DNA of 15,219 nt, from NCBI GenBank assembly GCA_900549655.1, contig UROZ01000040.1:1-15219 (forward strand). The letters run 5' to 3'. This DNA comes from an uncultured Collinsella sp. GTDB taxonomy: Bacteria; Actinomycetota; Coriobacteriia; Coriobacteriales; Coriobacteriaceae. Below the pieces are notes generated by a model. That model saw only the letters and a program-made list of their open reading frames with translations, was not told the origin of the DNA and did not search any database. The position numbers and the translations under genes were made by a program. Of the stretch, positions 6,701-12,787 are shown piece after piece (positions within the stretch are counted from its first letter, which is position 1; each line of letters starts with the position of its first letter).

Positions 6701-7355
6701 CGTACTCCACGGCGGCGTTGCCCATTTGCTCCTTCACTTCCTGGTAGCGCCCCATGCTCGCCATGACGCGCTTGTCGGCGTAGCCGGAGAACTGCACGAC
6801 GCATGCGACGGCGACCGCCGCCAACGTAGCGACGCCGAAGCGCCAGTCGAAGACGAAGAGCAGCGCCACCAAGACGACGGGCGCGGCGGCGGTGGCCGCC
6901 AGGTCCGGGATGGAGTGGCCGATGAACTGCTCGATCCCTCCGACGCTCTCGTCCATGACCTTCGAGATCCTGCCCGTGCCGAGCCTGGCGACGTGCCCGA
7001 GGGGGATTCGCCCGAGGTGGGCGGCGATGTCGAGCTTCGTGCGGTACTGCGCGTCGAATGCCGCGGCGTGGGAGCACAGAAGCGCGGCAAGATAGCACCC
7101 CACGTCAACGACTATGCCTGCCACCGCCAAGCCCGCGTAGCCCGTCATCGCCGAAACGTCGACGGCGGCCAGGTTCGGATAGACCTCGACCGCATCCCTG
7201 ATCATGAAGTAGATCGCCACGTATGGGACGAAGGACGCCGCCGCGGATAGGACCGCCAGCGCCATGGAGGCGAACACGAGGGGCTTTCTTCTCCCCGCGA
7301 ACCGGAGGCACCGGGAAAGGGCCCCCGGCTTCCTTCCTTTGCTTTCCTTGCTCAT
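3666..7355 (-). CDS. Single-chain YbtPQ/IrtAB-like ABC transporter (TMD-NBD-TMD-NBD)
   Basis: The protein has 1229 residues in two complete halves. Half 1 has membrane helices within about 25-310 and an ATPase with Walker A GPSGSGKST (386-394), signature LSGGEKQ (490-496), Walker B VVLDE (511-515) and switch His546. A polar linker spans about 597-640. Half 2 has helices within 655-925, Walker A at 1005-1013, LSGGERQ (1109-1115), LLDE (1131-1134) and His1165. Both catalytic glutamates are present. The ATAFSDPENE motif of NBD1 and the ECF neighbours fit the YbtP/YbtQ and IrtA/IrtB group: exporter-fold proteins that import iron-siderophore complexes. Relatives are usually two separate genes, so the fusion is notable. 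ATG 7355 has GAGG six bases upstream. A drug exporter is the alternative, but the context argues for metallophore import. Confidence 0.85.
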   Translation of the reverse strand: MSKESKGRKPGALSRCLRFAGRRKPLVFASMALAVLSAAASFVPYVAIYFMIRDAVEVYPNLAAVDVSAMTGYAGLAVAGIVVDVGCYLAALLCSHAAAFDAQYRTKLDIAAHLGRIPLGHVARLGTGRISKVMDESVGGIEQFIGHSIPDLAATAAAPVVLVALLFVFDWRFGVATLAAVAVACVVQFSGYADKRVMASMGRYQEVKEQMGNAAVEYVRGMRVVKAFGQTARSFRRLADAIKDYTGLSLDVTLFFRNSMPGFTAVLNNAYLFVLPVGILLAPGAQDWPTFVLSLVFYLLFVHSISSVFTKILYVSEDGMLAQANIDRIDSVLGIGELPVPEAPKTPKDASVSLRNVTFSYEGDAEPALRDVSLEVPAGTACAVVGPSGSGKSTLANLVARFWDVDSGQVLVGGVDVREMSQDELMGNLSLVFQDSHLFRESIADNIRRGRPGATDDEVVEAAKAAQADAFISGLPHDYATVVGSEGVHLSGGEKQRIAIARSIISDAPIVVLDEATAFSDPENEHLIQKAFERIMAGKTVIMIAHRLSTVVGADKIVVLDGGRKVEEGTHEELLAASGAYARMWGQYTEALDWGIESASTESKGAAPEASAVHADHGGSVEERGPAEAFGGQSRGRVPWLQRAFNLTDQGYAGLKRSALACTLSDLALMIPFVCTVAAFAALVGTLAGEPFDANALWSIFAVGIAGAIVVFIASRNDYKKTYVAAYTESESIRLRLADHLRKLPMSFFNRRDTTDVADRIMGDVTAQESMLSSTLPQLIAGTVSTAVICVMLAFFDWRLACCAMVTLPLSAAVIALSRRREKRLFERQNRVRLDALARVQDYLEGIKDIRACRAVGKDSAAMEQAMLELKRVTMRVELAVDVSVSLASAILRSGVGLTACVGAMLLASGGVDFMVLLMFLLIVSRVYSPILALVSQLPNLLNLSTKTARIKAVMDEPEAKGSAPADVSGHSLSFQNVRFGYGDEEVLHGISFDAQEGKVTALVGPSGSGKSTCAQLAAKFWEPNSGRILCSGKDIAGFSEESWLAHVSIVFQDVILFDDTVANNIRIGREGASDEEVAEAARTAHCLEFIEKLPQGFDTMLGENGASLSGGERQRLSIARALLKDAPVVLLDEATASLDPENETLIQRAVGTLCAGKTVVVIAHRLRTVANADKIVVLDDGRVAEEGSHKTLLAEDGLYARLWRLQQESSSWTAPAGWTDADNVLTGR

Positions 7356-7393
7356 CGAATACCTCTTCTCTCATGTTGCTTTGAAAAAGGGCG

Positions 7394-8008
7394 CTAGGAG
7401 ATTCCCGCGCGCTCGAGGTGCTTCTTGAACACCGCTCGGCCGACAAGCGAACCGATGATCCCGCCTACGAAGGTCACGACCGCGATGACCGCGAACGTCT
7501 CGGGGGTCACCGTGGACAAGAGGGCCTCCATATAGGCCGGGTCGATGCTGTTGGACCCCATCAGCTCGCGGTAGTAGTCCTGCGAGGCGAACATGGGAAC
7601 GAAAAGGCCTGCTGCCCAGCAAGTCTCGAAAAGCGCGTACCCCACGGCGACGCCTGCGAACCTCCCGTACCCGAGCGCTTTGCGAACCAGCTCGGAGACG
7701 CCGCCGCCGACGGCGAGCCCGAGCGCCACAGGCCATCCCGATCCGACGACGAATACGATCACGGCGAAGACGAGGGCCATGATCAGCGAGGTTCCCGCGC
7801 GCGGCACGCGCGCATGCATGTAGACCCAGACGATCCCGGCGGGTATCGCTGCGATGGCGCAGCAGCCGCAGTACGCCACGACGCTCATGGAGGTGATTCC
7901 CACGACGAGCATGCTCACCACCATGAACAGCAGGGAGAAGACGCCGAGGGCTATGAGGTCCCTGGAGCTGAGGCTGCCGCCCTCTTTCCGTTTCGCTTTA
8001 ACTGACAT
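7394..8008 (-). CDS. ECF transporter S component, Trep_Strep/MptD family
   Basis: This integral membrane protein of 204 residues has about six hydrophobic segments and a short basic N-terminus (MSVKAKRKEGG). Its length, the SSRDLIALGVFSLLFMVVSM opening, the mid-protein GSGWPVALGLAVGGGVSELV region, the YGRFAGVAVGYALFETCW helix and the basic C-terminus after GGIIGSLVGRAVFKKHL fit the Trep_Strep/MptD group. These are substrate-binding S components of energy-coupling factor importers. The ATG at 8008 has AAAGGA seven bases upstream. The gene sits 50 bases after the fused EcfA gene and 38 bases before the large ABC gene, all on one strand. The substrate is not established for this family; the context (DtxR regulator, YbtPQ-like partner) suggests a metal chelate. 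Confidence 0.8.
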   Translation of the reverse strand: MSVKAKRKEGGSLSSRDLIALGVFSLLFMVVSMLVVGITSMSVVAYCGCCAIAAIPAGIVWVYMHARVPRAGTSLIMALVFAVIVFVVGSGWPVALGLAVGGGVSELVRKALGYGRFAGVAVGYALFETCWAAGLFVPMFASQDYYRELMGSNSIDPAYMEALLSTVTPETFAVIAVVTFVGGIIGSLVGRAVFKKHLERAGIS

Positions 8009-8058
8009 TTTCAAATCCTTTCCTCCATACGAATCTTTTCTCGACCCCGCGGCCCGGC

Positions 8059-9474
8059 TCACTCGATGAGCACGATCTGGTCGCAGGCCTTTGACAGGAA
8101 CTCCGTGTCGTGGCTGACGACCGCCACCGTCTTCCCGCGAGACGCCTCTTTGCGCAAGACGAGCGCGAGGCGCTCCATGTTCCGGAAATCCAGGCCGCTC
8201 GTGGGCTCGTCGAAGAGAAGCGCCTGCGCGCCCGACTCCGACGCGATGGCGCAGACGCACCTCTGTTTCTGCCCTCCCGAGAGCGATGCGGGATGGCGGT
8301 CGGCGACATCTCCCAGGCCAAACTCCTCCAAGACCGCTTCGAGACGAAGTTCGTCGACGGCGGAAGGAGACGGGGCCGCGGATGCCAACTCGTCGCGCAC
8401 GCTCGGGCGAAAGAGCTGGTAGTCGGGATCCTGCATGACCAGAAACACATGCTCGGGCCTTCTCTTGGGAGGGACCACCGAGCCTTGGAACCGGACATGC
8501 CCGAGCTCTTCTTTCTTGATCCCCGCCAGGCACTTGAGCAGGGTTGACTTGCCCGCCCCGTTTCGCCCGACCACGCCGACGACCCTCCCGGGGTCGAACG
8601 AGACGGTAGTCCCCTCGAGGACCGGCACGCCCTTCTCATACCCCGCATAGATCCCCCTCGCCTCGACGGCGGGAAAGGCGGAGACGGGATGGGAAAGGCG
8701 CTGCATCAGGTCGGCGAGCTTCGGCGGCTCGGAGGACCTGAGCCCACAAGACTCTCGCTCGGAGTCGGGCAGCCCCAGGAATTGCTGCGCGTCCCATTCG
8801 GCGGCGACGGAACCGCCTTCGAAGAGCAGGTACCGGTCGGCGACGCCTGCGAGGTAGGAGAGCCTGTGCTCGGCGATGATCACGGCAGACCCACTCGACT
8901 TGGCTTTCGAGATGAAGGAGGCGAGCTTCTCCATGGAGGGAGGATCCAGATTGCTCGACGGCTCGTCGAGGACGTAGACGCTCGGCTTGCAGGCCCATGC
9001 GCTCGCGAAGGCCACCGATTGCATCTGGCCCCCGGAGAGCTCGAAGATGCCCCTGCCCATGAGCCTCTCCATGCCGAGCTCGCGCACGACGCCGCGCACC
9101 CGTCTGTGCATCTCCTCCCTGGGAACGCCGAGGTTCTCCATGCCGAACGCGATCTCGCCGGTCGTGTCGAGGTTGAAGAACTGGGTGCGGGGGTTCTGGA
9201 AAACGCTGCCCGTCAAGGACGAGAGCTCCCAATCCTCCAGGTCGTCGATGTCCCTGCCTGCTACAAGGACCTTCCCCGTCCGGCTGCCCTCGTAGAACCC
9301 TCCCGCCAGCCCGTTGACGATCCGGGTCGCGGTGGTCTTCCCGCAGCCGGACTCCCCGCACAGGACGACGCATTCGCCCGGCGCGACCGAAAAGCTCACG
9401 TCTTTGATCGCCGGGGCGTCGACCCCCTCATAGGTAAAAGAAACGTTTCTAAGTTCTACGGCGTTTTTCGTCAC
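8059..9474 (-). CDS. Fused ECF ATPase (EcfA-EcfA' in one chain)
   Basis: The 471-residue product carries two ATP-binding cassettes and no membrane part. Domain 1 (about 5-225) has Walker A GESGCGKTT (40-48), signature LSGGQ (146-150), Walker B YVLDEP with D170/E171, and H203. Domain 2 (about 270-471) has GRNGAGKST (303-311), LSGGQKQ (398-404), FDEP with D422/E423, and H455. This is the energising pair of an ECF importer, fused as is common in the Trep_Strep-linked group. The start is a GTG at 9474 that overlaps the EcfT stop as GTGA, with GGAGGG close upstream, so the two are translationally coupled. The frame stays open upstream to 9564, but that extension lies inside ecfT and does not resemble the family. 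It should drive the EcfT/S-component complex encoded beside it. Confidence 0.9.
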   Translation of the reverse strand: MTKNAVELRNVSFTYEGVDAPAIKDVSFSVAPGECVVLCGESGCGKTTATRIVNGLAGGFYEGSRTGKVLVAGRDIDDLEDWELSSLTGSVFQNPRTQFFNLDTTGEIAFGMENLGVPREEMHRRVRGVVRELGMERLMGRGIFELSGGQMQSVAFASAWACKPSVYVLDEPSSNLDPPSMEKLASFISKAKSSGSAVIIAEHRLSYLAGVADRYLLFEGGSVAAEWDAQQFLGLPDSERESCGLRSSEPPKLADLMQRLSHPVSAFPAVEARGIYAGYEKGVPVLEGTTVSFDPGRVVGVVGRNGAGKSTLLKCLAGIKKEELGHVRFQGSVVPPKRRPEHVFLVMQDPDYQLFRPSVRDELASAAPSPSAVDELRLEAVLEEFGLGDVADRHPASLSGGQKQRCVCAIASESGAQALLFDEPTSGLDFRNMERLALVLRKEASRGKTVAVVSHDTEFLSKACDQIVLIE

Positions 9475-10208
9475 AGCAGCCCTCCGATCCCCTGGTTGGC
9501 CTTTGCGACCACAAGAAGCAAGCAACAGACGACAAGAATCGAGAGAGGGAGGAAGTCGGCCCATCCGAACCGGGGCGCGTTGTAGGAGGTCTTCCTCCCG
9601 GGCCGGTCGATGCCGCGCGCGACCGCTGCGGCGGCGAGTTCGTCCGCGATCTTGGCGCAGCGCAGCATCACGGGCACGACCGCAGATTCGAACATCAGCG
9701 CCGGCTTCGAAACGAGATTCTTAAGCGAAAGGGCGAGCCCCCTCACCCTCATCGCGTCCGCTACGGCAGAGGACTCCTCCTTGAGCGTCGGAAAGAACCG
9801 CACCGCTATCACCGGCGGAACGACAACCGCCTTCGGCAGCCTCATCCCGTAGAGGGCGGCCGTGAGGTCGCCAATCTTGGTGGTAGTCGCGAAGACTGCC
9901 GCGAACAGGCAGATGGGCATGCAGGTGCGGCAGGCCAGGGCGAACGCGCCGAGGGCTCCGGCGGCGTTCGGCGGAAGCATCGTCGTGACCCAGAAGATAC
10001 CCATGAGAAAGAGGTAGGCGAAAGAGAAAGACGCTGCCATCCTTCCGCGCCCGATTGCGAAGGAGAGGAGGACGACGACGGCAAAGAGAACCGAGCCCAG
10101 AACGTAATCCTTCACGATGGCCCCGGTCGCTATGAGCACGACGAGCATGGCCACCTTCGTTCTGACGTCGATGGCCTCCGCGAGTGTTTTCTGTGTTCTT
10201 CTTCGCAA
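9471..10208 (-). CDS. ECF transporter T component (EcfT, CbiQ family)
   Basis: The 245-residue membrane scaffold protein couples the ATPases to the S component. It opens with AIDVRTKVAMLVVLIATGAI, the usual DPRTK-type N-terminal motif followed by a first helix, and has about five hydrophobic segments. The coupling-helix motifs that contact the ATPases appear as ADAMRVRGLAL and AAAVARGIDRPGRKT, both with the conserved A-x-x-x-R-G pattern. The start is taken as TTG at 10208, with a CTG two codons earlier as an alternative; an in-frame stop lies just upstream. The ribosome site is weak (AAAGG about 10 bases away). It is the first gene of the operon and is divergent from the AraC-type regulator, which suggests control through their shared promoter region. 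Confidence 0.87.
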   Translation of the reverse strand: MRRRTQKTLAEAIDVRTKVAMLVVLIATGAIVKDYVLGSVLFAVVVLLSFAIGRGRMAASFSFAYLFLMGIFWVTTMLPPNAAGALGAFALACRTCMPICLFAAVFATTTKIGDLTAALYGMRLPKAVVVPPVIAVRFFPTLKEESSAVADAMRVRGLALSLKNLVSKPALMFESAVVPVMLRCAKIADELAAAAVARGIDRPGRKTSYNAPRFGWADFLPLSILVVCCLLLVVAKANQGIGGLL

Positions 10209-10238
10209 AACCAGAGAGCCTTTCTTGTATCGCTAAAA

Positions 10239-10244
10239 TTGACA
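10239..10244 (+). promoter_or_regulatory. -35 box toward the AraC-type regulator
   Basis: This is a perfect TTGACA on the plus strand. No good -10 lies at 17-18 bases (GCTAAC or CTAACT), which would suit an activator-dependent or repressed promoter. The expected -10 region is covered by the iron-box-like sequence at 10253-10271. Confidence 0.4.
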
Positions 10245-10249
10245 AAGAG

Positions 10250-10255
10250 ATATTA
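10250..10255 (-). promoter_or_regulatory. -10 box for the uptake operon
   Basis: This reads TAATAT on the minus strand. The corresponding -35 position (10273-10278, ACCTGA) is poor and falls within the CAGGT-TGC-ACCTG palindrome. That is the layout of a promoter needing an AraC-type activator. The start of transcription would be near 10243, 35 bases before the EcfT start. Confidence 0.4.
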
Positions 10256-10271
10256 ACCTTGGCTAACTTGA
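10253..10271. promoter_or_regulatory. Candidate DtxR/IdeR-type iron box
   Basis: Read on the minus strand, TCAAGTTAGCCAAGGTTAA matches 13 of 19 positions of the classical DtxR/IdeR consensus TTAGGTTAGCCTAACCTAA, including an unbroken GTTAGCC core. It overlaps the -10 of the operon promoter and the -10 region of the divergent regulator promoter, so one bound dimer pair could silence both. The regulator encoded at the end of the operon is the obvious candidate to bind it. This rests on inspection, not on a scored search. Confidence 0.45.
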
Positions 10272-10273
10272 AT

Positions 10274-10286
10274 CAGGTTGCACCTG
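10274..10286. promoter_or_regulatory. 13-bp palindrome CAGGT-TGC-ACCTG, possible regulator site
   Basis: This is a perfect palindrome with a 3-base centre. It lies over the -35 position of the uptake-operon promoter and 59 bases before the AraC-type start codon. It could be an operator for either regulator of the locus. AraC proteins usually bind direct repeats, so the assignment is open. Confidence 0.35.
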
Positions 10287-10344
10287 GAGGGAAAAGCCCG
10301 AGCGCGAAAGAATTGCGTCCGAACGCGAATAAAAGGATCGGAAG

Positions 10345-11382
10345 ATGGACGACAAGGAAACGATGTTCTCCCACGCCGCCCAAGCCGCGGCGGAGACCTT
10401 TGCGGCCTCGCTTGAGCCAATCGGCCTCGTCTTGGCAGATGGATGGAACGGAGAAGGGTCCCTCTTCGAAGGCGACGGGCGCAGATGCGAGGGGTGGTAC
10501 TGGGCATGGGAGGCGCGGCGGTTCTTCTCCGTCGTCTGCTGCGATTTCACTTTGAAAGAACGCCTTCCCTTCTGCTTCGATTCTGGCGGGTATTTTGCAG
10601 TCCGCCGCGAAAGGCATGGTCTCATGCCGCAATCAAGCGTTTCCGCCTTTCTGGAAGCACAGCCCAAGACAAGCTCGGTCCTTCTACCAAAAGGAGCGAG
10701 ATTCTCCTACACAGAGATCGAGTATTACGACGAATACTGCCGAAGCGTCTTCGGGGAAAAAATCGACAAGGCGCTGAAACCGCTGGCGATCAGCCTGAAG
10801 AGTCTGAGGAACCAGGCTTCCTGGGATCCGGAAATAGCAGAGATGCTCGGCAAGATAACTCCAAGGGAGATCCCGGGGTCGGAAGCGGGCCTCCTATATT
10901 CCGGAATCGCGAACTTGGTGATGGCAAGGCTACTCAGGATGGGAGAGAGCCTGTGCGAGGGAGTGGCCGAGCAGGACCGCCTTTCGATCGCGAGAGCCGT
11001 ATCGTACATCGAGAGCAACCTAGGCGGCGCGATCGGACAGAAGGACCTGCTCGAGGCAGCGAACATGGGGTCAACCAAGTTCAAGAAGACATTCAAGCAG
11101 GTGACGGGCTTGACGGTGACCGAGTTCGTCTCCTCGGAAAGAATCGAGCTGGCGAAAAGACTGCTCACCGACCATGATATGAGCATAGACGAAGTGGCGC
11201 ATCGTTGCGGATACGCACGAGCAACAAGCTTCTCCGCCCTCTTCACGAAATTGGTCGGCATACCTCCGCGCAAGTGGAGATTGATCGCGAAGGTCGCCTT
11301 CGACGACGACCCAGAATCGAAATTACTGGACATTCTCGCAAGCGGACGATCCCGCGTCAGCGAGCCGGGATCTCATTCTTAG
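10345..11382 (+). CDS. AraC-family transcriptional regulator (YbtA-like role)
   Basis: The protein has 345 residues. The C-terminal AraC double helix-turn-helix spans about 210-313: first motif QKDLLEAANMGSTKFKKTFKQ, second MSIDEVAHRCGYARATSFSALFTKLVGIPPRKWR, with the usual G-Y and F-x-x-x-F-x-x-x-x-G-x-x-P landmarks. The N-terminal 200 residues resemble no domain I can name and presumably sense a ligand. The ATG at 10345 follows AAGGATCGGAAG. It is divergent from the uptake operon and shares a 136-base control region with it. In siderophore-uptake loci such regulators (YbtA, for example) activate transport genes when the iron-chelate is present; the same role is inferred here. Its 3' end leads into an AT-richer, gene-poor stretch. 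Confidence 0.87.
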   Translation: MDDKETMFSHAAQAAAETFAASLEPIGLVLADGWNGEGSLFEGDGRRCEGWYWAWEARRFFSVVCCDFTLKERLPFCFDSGGYFAVRRERHGLMPQSSVSAFLEAQPKTSSVLLPKGARFSYTEIEYYDEYCRSVFGEKIDKALKPLAISLKSLRNQASWDPEIAEMLGKITPREIPGSEAGLLYSGIANLVMARLLRMGESLCEGVAEQDRLSIARAVSYIESNLGGAIGQKDLLEAANMGSTKFKKTFKQVTGLTVTEFVSSERIELAKRLLTDHDMSIDEVAHRCGYARATSFSALFTKLVGIPPRKWRLIAKVAFDDDPESKLLDILASGRSRVSEPGSHS

Positions 11383-11929
11383 CCATCTTCGGAGATGTCA
11401 TGAGTTTGTCCTGAAATGACAGCGAAATCCTTCTGAAGAGCGAAATCGCCCCCCCCTTGAGTTTCAATCAGAATGATGCTTGGCAAGCCGACTCGAAATG
11501 AAGGGCATCAAGAACTCTTGTCGTAGTCGCGTTCTCGATGGGGGTTTCATTTGAAAGAGAAGGATTCAATCGAACGGGGATAGCGGGTTTTCACAGGTCA
11601 TGCAGCAAATCCATCCTTCGTCGAAACTCAGGCGTAAAACTCACAGAATGAAAAAATGAAAAGAGCTGAGTTTGGGATGAGTTTTCTATGAGAGAGGCTA
11701 ACCGAATACAGCCGACAACGAGAAGAAACCACGGATATAACGAGGGCGGAATTGCAAAAATGGAGCACTATTGTTTTATCGAGTGGAAGTAGAACAGACG
11801 TTCGATGCAATAGTATCGTACCGGATAGCTGGCACGGTTTCAAACGAATCCGTGCCTACTGCTGTATGTGTGAACGGCGTGAACAGGGGGACGTAGCCCT
11901 GTTCACGCCAAGAACCATGTCAGCGCCGG
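11383..11929. other. AT-richer intergenic region with two strong inverted repeats
   Basis: No gene is supported in this 547-base stretch; short frames on both strands lack ribosome sites and family resemblance. Near the left end is a run of eight C (11449-11456), a likely slippage site. GGCACGG (11831-11837) pairs with CCGTGCC (11850-11856) over a 12-base loop. GGCGTGAACAGGG (11876-11888) pairs with CCCTGTTCACGCC (11897-11909), a 13-bp perfect stem with 8-base loop that begins 20 bases after the yjdF stop. The second may help end yjdF transcription, although it lacks a U tract. Confidence 0.5.
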
Positions 11930-12349
11930 TTAATGCCCGCGATGCTTCTGCTTGCGCTTCAGCTTCCGCCGCTCGAAGCGCGCCTCCGCCTCGTCCGCGC
12001 GGCGTTGGCTTCTCGCATGAGCCGACTCCCGCTTCATCGTCTCCCGCTGACTCGCGAGCGCCTGCTGCGCCTTGGTGCCCATCGCCGGCTGCTTAAGGGC
12101 CTTCGATGCCTCGCGGGCGCGGCGCTTGGGGTTCTTCGCGGGCTTGCTCGCCTCGGCGGGATCGTCACCGAAGAACGCGAGCTTCGCCCATTTGTTGACA
12201 ACGAATCGCAGGATCTTCTCATCGGACGGCTCCGCGCCGAAGACGATGCGGGCGACGCCGTATCTGCCGTCCTCGACGTGCTCCGCCAGCCCGACCCAGA
12301 ATTGGCCGTCGTGATATACGGTCAGGGTGGACGACACGCTGATCTGCAT
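11930..12349 (-). CDS. yjdF: YjdF family protein (DUF2992)
   Basis: The 139-residue product is close to the family's usual length. The N-terminal half (TLTVYHDGQFWVGLAEHVED, then GVARIVFGAEPSDEKILRFV) is the conserved YjdF core. The C-terminal half is a highly charged, Arg/Lys/Glu-rich helix ending in RFERRKLKRKQKHRGH, also typical. The biochemical function is unknown; in other bacteria yjdF is preceded by a riboswitch that binds azaaromatic compounds, which suggests a role in coping with such molecules. The ATG at 12349 has a perfect AAGGAGG eight bases upstream. The frame is open upstream to 12478, but that part does not match the family. It has its own promoter-like sequence and a structured leader. 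The small, cytoplasmic, basic tail may contact nucleic acid. Confidence 0.88.
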   Translation of the reverse strand: MQISVSSTLTVYHDGQFWVGLAEHVEDGRYGVARIVFGAEPSDEKILRFVVNKWAKLAFFGDDPAEASKPAKNPKRRAREASKALKQPAMGTKAQQALASQRETMKRESAHARSQRRADEAEARFERRKLKRKQKHRGH

Positions 12350-12470
12350 GGCTGGCTCCTCCTTTATGTAGATGACCATGCAGAGAAGGGACAACCAAGG
12401 AGGCAGGTTACTGATGCGGACTCCCGCACGCCCACGACTACCCGACGGGGACTGTGTTTTCATCTCTGGT
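12350..12470 (-). promoter_or_regulatory. Structured yjdF leader, candidate yjdF-type riboswitch
   Basis: The presumed 5' UTR is about 120 bases long. The ribosome site AAGGAGG (complement of 12358-12364) is exactly complementary to an upstream CCTCCTT (complement of 12397-12403), with a 32-base loop between. Pairing would hide the ribosome site. Further upstream TGCGG-gagt-CCGCA forms a hairpin (about 12405-12425). A ligand that frees the ribosome site would turn translation on. The yjdF riboswitch class is known in front of this gene family; whether this leader fits its consensus could not be tested here. Confidence 0.55.
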
Positions 12471-12476
12471 GGCCGC

Positions 12477-12506
12477 ATTGTAGCACGCGCGGATTTACGA
12501 TGTTGA
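12477..12506 (-). promoter_or_regulatory. Promoter for yjdF
   Basis: On the minus strand a -10 box TACAAT (12477-12482) lies 18 bases from TCAACA (12501-12506), a 4/6 match to the -35 consensus. Transcription would begin near 12470, producing the leader described for yjdF. Confidence 0.5.
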
Positions 12507-12584
12507 TTGCCGGCGCCTAGACGGAGATGAAGGCGGTTCGATCTAGGTCAAGCCGGTCGCTCGCTCATGAAGCGGCCGATTCCC

Positions 12585-12622
12585 TGAAAATAAAAGGCGC
12601 CCACGAGGATACCTACAGGCTA
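12585..12622 (-). terminator. Degenerate third RNA unit with weak terminator
   Basis: On the minus strand ATAGCCTGTAGGTA closely matches ATAGCCTGCAGATA, which follows the -10 box of the RNA gene at 12788-12850. Here it is followed directly by AGGTATCC-tcgt-GGGCGCCT (an imperfect stem with one A-C mismatch and G-U pairs) and TTTTATTTT. It looks like a decayed third unit or a final terminator for the RNA cluster. The tail also matches the terminator at 3031-3062. Confidence 0.4.
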
Positions 12623-12655
12623 TCTTCGAACTACTTGGTTTGGGGCAGACGGAGG

Positions 12656-12715
12656 AAAAAAATAGGGCAGAATCGCTCTCACGATCCCGCCCCGCAAACC
12701 CGAGGGTTTCTAACT
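12656..12715 (-). ncRNA. Structured small RNA, copy 2 (AbiF-associated)
   Basis: The predicted RNA is about 60 nt. Hairpin 1 is AAACCC against GGGUUU (DNA 12704-12709 and 12696-12701). Hairpin 2 is GGGCGGGAUCG against CGAUUCUGCCC (12682-12692 and 12665-12675), an 11-bp stem counting G-U pairs with a 6-base loop, followed by seven U. It is the same architecture as the copy at 12788-12850, with different bases that keep the pairing. It has its own promoter at 12722-12749. Position behind the HEPN gene suggests an RNA antitoxin or partner. Confidence 0.65.
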
Positions 12716-12721
12716 GGCTCC

Positions 12722-12749
12722 ATTATTCCGGGCTTCTCAGTTCTGTCAT
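12722..12749 (-). promoter_or_regulatory. Promoter of small RNA copy 2
   Basis: On the minus strand ATGACA (12744-12749, 5/6 to the -35 consensus) and AATAAT (12722-12727, 5/6 to the -10 consensus) are separated by 16 bases. Both hexamer spacing and the TGACAGAA context match the promoter of copy 1. Confidence 0.6.
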
Positions 12750-12787
12750 TGACCCAGGTATCACCCGTCTCCTATAGCGAGTGAATA

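Noticed and set aside
9475..9564. Longer N-terminus for the fused ECF ATPase
   Set aside because: It would lie within ecfT and adds no family sequence; the GTG at 9474 overlaps the ecfT stop in the usual coupled fashion.
11628..11843. 71-codon minus-strand frame in the gap after the AraC gene
   Set aside because: It has no ribosome site and no family resemblance, and lies in an AT-richer, hairpin-bearing non-coding stretch.
11831..11856. tRNA-like arm (GGCACGG...CCGTGCC)
   Set aside because: The loop is 12 bases, there are no D or anticodon arms upstream and no proper T loop; it is only a hairpin.
12350..12478. Upstream extension of the yjdF frame
   Set aside because: It does not match the family, while the ATG at 12349 has a perfect ribosome site. 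The stretch is better explained as a structured leader.
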